From Actinomycetes bacterium (GTDB taxonomy: Bacteria > Actinomycetota > Acidimicrobiia > Acidimicrobiales > RAAP-2), in the NCBI GenBank assembly GCA_021795095.1, contig JAJYPU010000095.1, positions 1 to 7,093 on the forward strand: DNA of 7,093 bases. Direction: 5' to 3'. Position 1 is the first letter of the stretch. Every line of letters begins with the position of its first letter. Under the pieces are notes generated by a model. It was not told the origin of the DNA. It searched no databases and was given only the letters and a program-made list of their open reading frames with translations. This document shows positions 1 to 7,082 of this stretch, in pieces. The translations under genes and the position numbers were made by a program.

Positions 1-567
1 GCGCCCGAGCGGGGGCGTGGGGGCGATCTCGAGGATCGCCACCGCGTCGCGATCGTCGAGGTCGGTGCCAAAGGCGTTGAGAGCTCCCGGGTAGTAGTCC
101 TTTAACGCGTTGCGCAAGGCGTTCGCCTCTCGCTGGCGCGCCCAGATGGCGCTCTGGTGGGCGCGCGCGAGAACCTTCACGGCTTCAGCGCCCTCGGAGT
201 CGCCGGCCGCCTCGCGGTGGTTGTGTCGGTCGGTTCGCACCAGGTCAGCGAGGACCTTCGCGTCGCCGGGGTCGGACTTCGATCCCGACGTGACGTGGCG
301 CTCGCGGTAGCGCGCGGCCGACATGGGATTGATCGCGTAGACGTGGTAGCGGGCGCCGAGCAGGGCCGTGACAATGAGCCCTCGGTCCTTCTCGATGCCG
401 ACGATCACCTCGTCGGGTTCTTCGGCGTGCTCAGCGAGCAACTCGTGCAACGCCCGAACGCCCACCAAGGAGTCGGGAATCCTCTTCCTGGCGAGAACCT
501 CTCCCGCCTCGTCAAGGACGCAGATGTCGTGGTGGGACTCGGCCCAGTCCACTCCGACGAAAATCAC
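1..567 (-). CDS. IS110-family transposase, N-terminal part (runs off window edge)
   Basis: This is the N-terminal 189 residues of an IS110-family DEDD transposase (recombinase), which excises and inserts its element under guidance of an element-encoded bridge RNA. The protein opens MIFVGVDWAE, reading GTG as Met. The four acidic residues of the RuvC-like domain can be placed: D7 (VGVDWA), E59 (VGIEKDRG), and D99 and D102 (KSDPGDAK). After them comes the helical stretch RAHQSAIWARQREANALRNA, typical of the family's linker region. The frame is open to base 1 with no stop, so the C-terminal serine domain lies outside the window. The GTG start is chosen because GGAGGT sits 6 bases upstream and the conserved beta strand begins at once. 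It resembles the 'DWA' branch of IS110 and is clearly not a copy of the 1030-2268 transposase. Whether the full gene is intact cannot be seen. Confidence 0.88.
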   Translation of the reverse strand, partial: MIFVGVDWAESHHDICVLDEAGEVLARKRIPDSLVGVRALHELLAEHAEEPDEVIVGIEKDRGLIVTALLGARYHVYAINPMSAARYRERHVTSGSKSDPGDAKVLADLVRTDRHNHREAAGDSEGAEAVKVLARAHQSAIWARQREANALRNALKDYYPGALNAFGTDLDDRDAVAILEIAPTPPLGR

Positions 568-760
568 GTGGTCACCTCCAGTAGTCGACGGAAATCGAGC
601 CTCGAGGGCAACGGCGGCGACCTAATGGATCAGTGCTCCTGGCACGACACCCCTCCAGCCCTCTCCGTCAACCTCACCGACCAACTGGGGCCCGCTCTAG
701 ATATAGAGATTGAATCTCAGGCTCGAAAAGAACTCACCAGTCAGCAACTTAGGGCTGGCC
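568..760 (-). ncRNA. Candidate bridge RNA region of the left IS110 element
   Basis: This stretch precedes the left transposase and has no supportable gene. In IS110-group elements the 5' non-coding end is known to encode a bridge RNA with separate target- and donor-binding loops. Visible small hairpins are GTGC/GCAC with a 5-base loop at 633-645, CTCTA/TAGAG around GATA at 695-708, and a near-perfect palindrome GAGATT-G-AATCTC at 706-718. The last two share the bases GAG and cannot form together. The area around 695-718 is a small AT-rich island, but no convincing -35/-10 pair was found. In this family the promoter is often completed only when the excised element circularises. Extent and strand are inferred from element architecture, not from a covariance model. 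Confidence 0.3.
574..579 (-). promoter_or_regulatory. Ribosome binding site of left transposase
   Basis: On the minus strand GGAGGT lies 6 bases before the GTG at 567-565. It fixes the start of the partial transposase. No other in-frame start with a better site is visible upstream. Confidence 0.7.
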
Positions 761-803
761 GGGGCCCGCCGTGGTGACAGAAGATTAGCGGTGCTCGCCC
801 GTT

Positions 804-1016
804 GCGTCAGGCCTGGCGCCATGTTGCTGCATCGGCGATAATTCGAGGCGTCCAGTCCGGTGGGACACCGTTTCCTCTGTAGTGCCGTTGAGCCTGTCAG
901 TCAGCATGGTGGTGGAGGGCCCCACGAGAACCGTGGATTGTTGCCAGAGAGCACGAGCGTCAGACTTCTGATATTTCTTCGCCCTCCCCGGGTTGGACAC
1001 CTGAAAGTGAACCAAC
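804..1016 (+). ncRNA. Candidate bridge RNA region of the right IS110 element
   Basis: This is the non-coding 5' end of the complete IS110 element. Four short hairpins follow one another on the plus strand: GCGTCA-GGCC-TGGCGC at 804-819 (one G-U pair), CGGTG-GGA-CACCG at 858-870, CCACG-AGAAC-CGTGG at 922-936, and a two-step stem at 992-1016. In that last stem GTTGG pairs with CCAAC, and an inner CAC pairs with GTG around the loop CTGAAA. It ends just before the transposase Shine-Dalgarno sequence. A series of stem-loops before the gene fits a bridge RNA as known for IS110-group elements. The downstream end of the element is too short to hold one. Guide loops could not be assigned. Ends are approximate. 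Confidence 0.35.
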
Positions 1017-1029
1017 GAGAGGAGCAACC

Positions 1030-2268
1030 ATGGATATCGTCCACTACCGCTGCGCCGGACTCGACGTCTCCAAGCGAGACGCCAAGGTCTGCGTGCGAGT
1101 CCAGGAACCCACCCGGGCGAAGGCCACGTCCACGGTGACCACGTGGGGATCGGTGACCAGTCAGATCCTGGCGCTGCGCGATCACCTCATTGAACAGCAG
1201 GTGACCCTCGCCGTCATGGAGGCCACGTCCGACTACTGGCGCCCGTTCTACTACGTCTTGGAGGACGGCCCGTTTGAAGTCATGCTCGTGAACGCGCGCC
1301 ACGTGAAGAACCTGCCGGGACGAAAGACCGACGTGTCCGACGCGGCGTGGCTCGCCCAACTCGGTGCCCACGGCCTGGTGCGCGGCTCCTTCGTGCCCCC
1401 TGAGCCGATTCGTCAACTGCGTGATCTCACCCGGACCCGCACCGCCATCGTGCGCGAACGGGGCCGCGAGATCCAGCGCTTGGAGAAGTTCTTAGAGGAC
1501 TCGGGCATCAAGCTCTCCTCGGTCGCGACCGATATCACGGGCGTCTCAGGTCGGGCCATGCTTAACGCGCTGGTGGCGGGCGAGCGTGCCCCGGAGGTCT
1601 TGGCCGAGCTCGCCAAGCGTCGCCTGCGCACGAAGATCCCTGAGTTAACCGAGGCTCTCACGGGACGCTTCAACGAGCACCACGCCTTCTTGGTGACGGT
1701 TCACCTCAACCTCATCGACGAACACACGAGGGCCATCGACGAGATCACCCAACGAATCGAAGGGGCCATGGCACCTTTTGCGGGCGCCCGGGATCTGCTG
1801 GTGACGATTCCGGGCGTCTCGACCAAGGTGGCTGATGTCATCGTCGCCGAGACCGGTGCGGACATGTCGAGGTTCCCGAGCGCCGCGCATCTCGCCTCGT
1901 GGGCGGGAGTCTGCCCGGGGTCCAACGAGTCGGCTGGTCGCGTCAAGTCCACGCGCACCCGTCCGGGCAATCCCTACTTGAAGGGCGCCCTCGGCATTGC
2001 GTGCATGAGTGCGTCACACTCCAAGGACACCTACCTCTCGGCCAAGTACCGACGAATCGCCGCGCGACGGGGACCGATCAAGGCAGTGGTCGCACTCGAG
2101 CACGCGATGCTCGTGACCGTCTGGAACATGTTGACTACGGGCGAAACCTACCGAGACCCCGGTGGTGACTACTTCACCCGACGCGACCCCGAGAAAGCCA
2201 AGCGACGGGCACTCGACCAACTCCGACACTTGGGCTACACCGTCACCATCGAGCCAACGGCGGCTTAG
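1030..2268 (+). CDS. IS110-family transposase, complete
   Basis: This is a full-length 412-residue IS110 recombinase, which catalyses bridge-RNA-guided excision and insertion of its own element. The N-terminal RuvC-like domain has all four acidic residues: D12 (GLDVSKRD), E64 (VMEATSDYW), and D101 and D104 (GRKTDVSDAAWLA). A long helical linker spans about residues 125-250. The C-terminal transposase-20 type domain follows, with the hairpin-like motif LLVTIPGVSTKVADVI. The conserved serine is expected at S301 in PGSNESAGR, followed by a basic stretch and GNPYLKGAL. ATG at 1030 is supported by GAGAGGAG (1017-1024), 5 bases upstream. There is no frameshift or internal stop, so the gene looks functional. 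The reading frame has more mixed third codon positions than the genes to its right, which fits an acquired element. The length is at the longer end for the family. Confidence 0.95.
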   Translation: MDIVHYRCAGLDVSKRDAKVCVRVQEPTRAKATSTVTTWGSVTSQILALRDHLIEQQVTLAVMEATSDYWRPFYYVLEDGPFEVMLVNARHVKNLPGRKTDVSDAAWLAQLGAHGLVRGSFVPPEPIRQLRDLTRTRTAIVRERGREIQRLEKFLEDSGIKLSSVATDITGVSGRAMLNALVAGERAPEVLAELAKRRLRTKIPELTEALTGRFNEHHAFLVTVHLNLIDEHTRAIDEITQRIEGAMAPFAGARDLLVTIPGVSTKVADVIVAETGADMSRFPSAAHLASWAGVCPGSNESAGRVKSTRTRPGNPYLKGALGIACMSASHSKDTYLSAKYRRIAARRGPIKAVVALEHAMLVTVWNMLTTGETYRDPGGDYFTRRDPEKAKRRALDQLRHLGYTVTIEPTAA

Positions 2269-2309
2269 CCGCGGGTACTGTTCGGGAAATCTTCGCGTCA
2301 GCGGCTCGG

Positions 2310-2343
2310 TGGAAAGCCTGCCTCATCTGAGACAAGCTTTCCA
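2310..2343. repeat. 34-bp imperfect palindrome upstream of hbd
   Basis: The outer arms TGGAAAGC (2310-2317) and GCTTTCCA (2336-2343) are perfect inverted repeats. Between them lies an inner palindrome centred on CTCA-TC-TGAG, flanked by a further TG/CA pair. In all, 14 of 16 positions pair, leaving a two-base centre. There is no T-run after it, so it is not a classical intrinsic terminator. Its right half overlaps the -35 box of the proposed hbd promoter, which makes an operator for a dimeric regulator plausible. Other possibilities are a hairpin ending transcription from the insertion sequence, or a palindromic target of the kind some IS110-family elements favour. Confidence 0.6.
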
Positions 2344-2356
2344 GTCCCATTAGACT
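2329..2356 (+). promoter_or_regulatory. Candidate promoter of hbd-purU
   Basis: GAGACA (2329-2334) matches the -35 consensus TTGACA at four of six positions. TAGACT (2351-2356) is a typical high-GC -10 box (TANNNT). The spacing is 16 bp. Transcription would start near 2363, leaving a leader of about 37 bases that ends with GAGGAGG (2388-2394), 5 bases before the hbd ATG. The -35 box lies inside the 34-bp palindrome, suggesting repression by a protein bound there. Assigned by eye only. Confidence 0.4.
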
Positions 2357-2399
2357 CAAAACGCTCGACAGGCGGTCGACATCGGACGAGGAGGTCTCG

Positions 2400-3254
2400 A
2401 TGGAACGGGTTGGTGTAGTGGGCTGCGGCCTGATGGGTTCGGGTATCGCTGAGATCGCCGCCAAAGCCGGTGCCGACGTCATCGTCATCGAGCGCAGTCC
2501 CGAGGCGCTCGCCGCGGGCGTCACGCGTATCGAGAAGTCCCTCAGCCGGGCCGTCGCCGCGGGCAAGCTGCCCGAGGACGAAGCCAACCGGGTGCGCGGC
2601 AATCTCAGCTTCTCCGAAGACTTCGCCAAGCTCCACGACCGCCAGATCGTCATCGAGGCTGTCGCCGAGGACGAGGCGACCAAGGTCCAGGTCTTCAAGA
2701 AGATCGACGCCGTCGTCAACGCCGACGACGCGATCCTCGCGACCAACACCTCCTCGATCCCGATCATCAAGCTCGCGATGTCGACCCGTCGCCCCGAGCA
2801 GGTCATCGGGATGCACTTCTTCAACCCGGTCCCGGTCTTGAAGCTCGTCGAGGTCATCTCATCGCTTCTCACCAGCCCCGAGACCGCGGCGCGCGTGCGC
2901 GCCTACGGCACCGACGTGCTCGGCAAGAAGGTCATCACCTCGCCCGACCGCGCCGGCTTCGTGGTGAACGCCCTACTCATCCCCTACCTGCTCTCGTCGA
3001 TCCGCATGCTCGAGTCGGGCTTCGCGAGTGCCGAGGACATCGACACCGGCATGGTGCTCGGCTGTGCGCACCCGCTCGGGCCGCTCGCCCTGACCGACCT
3101 GATCGGCCTCGACACGACCCTCGCGGTCGCCGAGTCGCTCTACGAGGAGTTCAAGGAGTCCCACCTCGCCCCGCCCCCGCTGCTGTCGCGCATGGTCCAG
3201 GCCGGCCTGCTCGGACGCAAGACGGGCCAGGGGTTCTACTCGTACCGGTCGTAG
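2400..3254 (+). CDS. hbd: 3-hydroxybutyryl-CoA dehydrogenase (3-hydroxyacyl-CoA dehydrogenase family)
   Basis: This cytosolic enzyme interconverts 3-hydroxybutyryl-CoA (or another short-chain 3-hydroxyacyl-CoA) and acetoacetyl-CoA with NAD(P)(H), for beta-oxidation, butanoate or polyhydroxyalkanoate-linked metabolism. At 284 residues it has the stand-alone Hbd/FadB2 size, with no fused hydratase. An N-terminal Rossmann fold shows the dinucleotide motif G8-C-G10-L-M-G13 and an acidic residue after the second strand (VIVIERS). Catalytic residues are S118 (ATNTSS), H139 (GMHFFNP), E151 (KLVEV; the usual 12-residue gap from the His) and N190 (GFVVNALL). The C-terminal helical domain ends with GRKTGQGFYSY, typical of the family. 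ATG is preceded by GAGGAGG at 5 bases. It is the first gene of a unit with purU, and a candidate promoter and operator lie upstream. Exact chain-length and direction preference cannot be read from the sequence. The gene symbol is by family only. Confidence 0.92.
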   Translation: MERVGVVGCGLMGSGIAEIAAKAGADVIVIERSPEALAAGVTRIEKSLSRAVAAGKLPEDEANRVRGNLSFSEDFAKLHDRQIVIEAVAEDEATKVQVFKKIDAVVNADDAILATNTSSIPIIKLAMSTRRPEQVIGMHFFNPVPVLKLVEVISSLLTSPETAARVRAYGTDVLGKKVITSPDRAGFVVNALLIPYLLSSIRMLESGFASAEDIDTGMVLGCAHPLGPLALTDLIGLDTTLAVAESLYEEFKESHLAPPPLLSRMVQAGLLGRKTGQGFYSYRS

Positions 3255-3263
3255 TCCGCGATC

Positions 3264-4115
3264 GTGCCCGAGGTCACCTACGTCGTCACCCTCCAGTGCC
3301 TGGACATGCCGGGCATCGTGCGCGCGCTCAGCTCCGCGGTCTTCGCGATCGACGGCAACATCTTGGAGAACGACCAGTTCACCGACCCGGTGACGGGCCA
3401 GTTCTGCATGCGCACGCGCTTCACCTGCGCCGTGGACGTCGACGCGGTACGTCAACGCCTCGAAGTCGACCTCGCGACCTTTGACCCGACACTCACCATC
3501 CGCCCCGAGACCCAACGCCGCCGGGCCCTCGTCATGGTCTCGCAGTTCGACCACTGCCTCGCCGACCTGCTCTACCGCGCCGAGCAGGGCGACCTGGCCC
3601 TGGACATCGTGGCGGTGGTGAGCAACCACGGCGTCTGTCGCGAGCTTTGCGCGCGCCACGACGTCCCCTTCTTCCAGGTCGAGGTGACCCCCTCGACCAA
3701 GTCGGCGGCCGAGGACGTGGTGCGCGAACTCGTCGCGCGACACGAGGTCGACGTGGTGGTGCTCGCGCGCTACATGCAGATCATCTCGCCGGTCCTCTGT
3801 GCGGAACTGAGCGGGCGGATCGTCAACATCCATCACTCGTTCCTGCCCGGCTTCAAGGGTGCGCGCGCCTACCACCAGGCCTACGAGCGCGGCGTGAAAC
3901 TGATCGGCGCGACCGCCCACTTCGTCACCGCCGACCTCGACGAGGGCCCGATCATCGAACAGGACGTCGCGCGCGTGACCCACGCGCGCCGGCCCAACGA
4001 GTTCATCGCGCTCGGGCGCGACGTCGAGCGCACCGTGCTCGCGCGCGCCGTCGGGCTCATCGCCGAGGACCGCGTCATGCTGGTCGGTCAGCGCACCGTC
4101 GTCTTCTCCCAGTGA
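3264..4115 (+). CDS. purU: Formyltetrahydrofolate deformylase
   Basis: This enzyme hydrolyses 10-formyltetrahydrofolate to formate and tetrahydrofolate, balancing the one-carbon pool and, in bacteria such as E. coli, supplying formate for PurT-type purine synthesis. Its 283 residues match the family length. An N-terminal ACT domain (about residues 4-80: LQCLDMPGIVRALSSAVF, then GNILENDQF) is followed by a formyltransferase fold (about 87-283). The catalytic triad of the fold is present as N188 and H190 (VNIHHSFLPGFKGA) and D226 (TADLDEGPII). The GTG start at 3264 begins directly at the ACT strand. No Shine-Dalgarno sequence is visible. The preceding gene stops only 9 bases upstream and in the same frame, so translation is probably coupled or re-initiated. 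The ACT domain suggests control by amino acids; in E. coli methionine and glycine are known effectors. The stop TGA abuts the kynU stop on the other strand. Confidence 0.95.
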   Translation: MPEVTYVVTLQCLDMPGIVRALSSAVFAIDGNILENDQFTDPVTGQFCMRTRFTCAVDVDAVRQRLEVDLATFDPTLTIRPETQRRRALVMVSQFDHCLADLLYRAEQGDLALDIVAVVSNHGVCRELCARHDVPFFQVEVTPSTKSAAEDVVRELVARHEVDVVVLARYMQIISPVLCAELSGRIVNIHHSFLPGFKGARAYHQAYERGVKLIGATAHFVTADLDEGPIIEQDVARVTHARRPNEFIALGRDVERTVLARAVGLIAEDRVMLVGQRTVVFSQ

Positions 4116-5348
4116 TCAAGTGACCGGGTTGCGCGTGGCGTAGACGGGGTCGAGGTGCTCGGCGCCCTCGATCACTTTGACGAGGTGGGTGACCGCGTCG
4201 TAGATGTCGACGTAGCGAAGGTAGAGCGGGGCGAATCCGAACCGACACACGTCGGGCGCGCGAAAGTCCCCGATCACCCCGCGGGCGATGAGCGCCTGGA
4301 CGATCCCGTAGGCGTCGTCGTGACGAAGCGCCACCTGACTGCCCCGACGGGCGTGCTCGCGCGGGGTGACGAGGGCGAAGGCACCGGGCAGGCGTGCCTC
4401 GACGAGCTCGATGAACAGGTCCGTCAGCGCGAGGCTCTTTTCGCGCACGTCGTCCATCGACACGCCCGCGAAGGCGTCGAGCGCCCCGTCAAGGGCGCTG
4501 AGCGCGATGACCGAGGGCGAGGAGGTGACGAAGGCCTGGACCCCGGGGGCGGCCTCGTAGCCGCGCTCGAAGTCGAAGGGCCGCGCGTGGCCGAGCCAGC
4601 CGGGCAGCGGGTTCTCAATCACGCCCTGCCAGGAGTCGCGTACGTAGAGGAAGCCCGGCGCGCCGGGCCCGGCGTTCAGGTACTTGTACGTGCAACCCGC
4701 CGCGAAGTCGACGTTCGCTGCGGTCACGTCGAGGGGCACCGCGCCCGTCGAGTGGGCGAAATCCCAGAGCATCAGCGCGCCAACCGCGTGGACCCGTTCG
4801 GTCACCACCGCGAGATCGAGCATCTCACCGGTGCGAAAGTCGACGTGGGTGAGCATCACGAGCGCGACGTCTTCGGTGAGTTCGGCGTCGAGCGTGTCGC
4901 GGTCGATTGCGCGCAGCGTGACCGGGCGCCCGGCCCGGCGGGCCATCGCCTCGGCGACGTAGAGGTCCGAGTGGAAGTTGGCCGCGTCAGTGAGGACGAC
5001 CGACCGGTCCTTTCGCAAGTCGAGCGCCCCGAGGATCAGCTTGGCGAGTAGGAGCGTGAGGGTGTCGGCGACCACCACCTCGCCAGCGCGTGCCCCGATC
5101 AGGGGGGCGAGCCGGTCACCGACGCGCGTCGGGGCCGCCATCCAGCCCGCCGAGTTCCAACTGCGGATGAGGCCGGTCGCCCACTCCTCGTCGAGCGTCG
5201 CGAGCACGCGCTCGCGCGTTGTGCGCGTAAGTGGCCCCAGTGAGTTGCCGTCGAGGTAGATCAGGCCGGGCGCGAGTACGAAGTCGTCTCGCCGCGGCGC
5301 CAGCCGGTCGAGGCGGTCCAGCTCCAGGCAGTCGTCGCGCGTTGGCAT
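4116..5348 (-). CDS. kynU: Kynureninase
   Basis: This cytosolic PLP enzyme of fold type I cleaves L-kynurenine to anthranilate and alanine (or 3-hydroxykynurenine to 3-hydroxyanthranilate) in tryptophan degradation. Its 410 residues are close to characterised bacterial enzymes. Family marks are the N-terminal LIYLDGNSLGPL, the strand LWDFAHSTGAVPLDV with D196 positioned to hold the PLP ring nitrogen, and CTYKYLNAGPGAPGFLYV with K222 as the expected Schiff-base lysine. The C-terminal domain ends with FGFAPLYLRY. ATG at 5348 has GGAG 8 bases upstream. No dioxygenase or formamidase gene is in the window, so whether the pathway is complete is unknown. The gene lies 54 bp downstream of ettA on the same strand and may be co-transcribed with it. 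Its leader can form alternative hairpins over the start codon. Confidence 0.95.
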   Translation of the reverse strand: MPTRDDCLELDRLDRLAPRRDDFVLAPGLIYLDGNSLGPLTRTTRERVLATLDEEWATGLIRSWNSAGWMAAPTRVGDRLAPLIGARAGEVVVADTLTLLLAKLILGALDLRKDRSVVLTDAANFHSDLYVAEAMARRAGRPVTLRAIDRDTLDAELTEDVALVMLTHVDFRTGEMLDLAVVTERVHAVGALMLWDFAHSTGAVPLDVTAANVDFAAGCTYKYLNAGPGAPGFLYVRDSWQGVIENPLPGWLGHARPFDFERGYEAAPGVQAFVTSSPSVIALSALDGALDAFAGVSMDDVREKSLALTDLFIELVEARLPGAFALVTPREHARRGSQVALRHDDAYGIVQALIARGVIGDFRAPDVCRFGFAPLYLRYVDIYDAVTHLVKVIEGAEHLDPVYATRNPVT

Positions 5349-5384
5349 GGTCTCAACTCCAGTCTCACGGTGGTCGCGAGACCA
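5348..5384 (-). promoter_or_regulatory. kynU leader with mutually exclusive hairpins over the start codon
   Basis: Read in the kynU mRNA direction, the segment TGGTCTC (5384-5378) has three possible partners. Its first five bases TGGTC can pair with GACCA (5375-5371) around a 4-base loop. GTCTC can pair with GAGAC (5366-5362). The whole segment can pair with GAGACCA (5354-5348), whose last A is the A of the ATG. The Shine-Dalgarno GGAG lies between the two GAGAC copies and would sit in the loop of the last structure. Only one pairing can form at a time. This could modulate translation, or the repeats could be chance. Confidence 0.3.
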
Positions 5385-5402
5385 GGCTACCGACGAGCGA
5401 CC

Positions 5403-7082
<1,680 letters not shown>

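Larger units (their letters stand above)
1..780 (-). mobile_element. Partial IS110-family insertion sequence (left-hand element)
   Basis: This is the 5' part of an IS110-family element pointing left. It comprises the transposase start at 567 and the non-coding region upstream of it. The rest, including its right end, lies outside the window. The 780 boundary is only an estimate: IS110 elements usually lack long terminal inverted repeats and target duplications, so the true left end could be anywhere from about 700 to 850. The transposase lies to the left and the long non-coding stretch precedes it, which is the arrangement of the IS110 group rather than the IS1111 group (long non-coding end after the gene). 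That group assignment is inferred. Confidence 0.5.
804..2301 (+). mobile_element. Complete IS110-family insertion sequence (approximate ends)
   Basis: This element consists of a non-coding left end of roughly 220 bp, an intact transposase at 1030-2268, and a short right end. The ends given are a working guess based on the 7-mer GCGTCAG, which occurs at 804-810 and again at 2295-2301, framing about 1.5 kb. That is a normal size for IS110. A third copy lies inside at 957-963. A 7-mer is weak evidence, and the right end could instead reach about 2347, where TCCAGTCC repeats a motif from 851-858. Long terminal inverted repeats and a target duplication are not visible, as is usual for the family. 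The element sits between another IS110 element, which it faces back to back, and the promoter region of the hbd-purU unit. Confidence 0.5.

Noticed and set aside
157..777. Plus-strand 206-codon open frame
   Set aside because: It is antisense to the left IS110 transposase, whose DEDD motifs are unmistakable on the minus strand. Its sequence shows no domain.
785..1027. Minus-strand 80-codon open frame in the gap between the insertion sequences
   Set aside because: It has no recognisable domain and no good ribosome site, and it overlaps the candidate guide-RNA hairpins. Open frames of this size are expected by chance in GC-rich DNA.
860..1138. Plus-strand 92-codon open frame running into the transposase
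   Set aside because: It overlaps the transposase start out of frame. The 1030 ATG has a strong ribosome site and full family homology.
901..1416. Minus-strand 171-codon open frame opposite the complete transposase
   Set aside because: It is antisense to the well-supported IS110 transposase. Its low-complexity charged composition is typical of a GC-rich shadow frame.
2310..2343. Palindrome as a rho-independent terminator
   Set aside because: No T-run follows the stem, and a promoter-like -10 comes right after it, so an operator or target role is preferred.
2243..2872. Minus-strand 209-codon open frame across the insertion-sequence/hbd border
   Set aside because: It is antisense to hbd and the promoter region. 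Its Ser/Thr/Arg/Ala-rich composition shows no motif.
2973..3983. Minus-strand 336-codon open frame
   Set aside because: It is antisense to hbd and purU, both of which have intact catalytic residues on the plus strand.
4155..5051. Plus-strand 298-codon open frame
   Set aside because: It is antisense to kynU, which carries its PLP lysine motif and full length on the minus strand.
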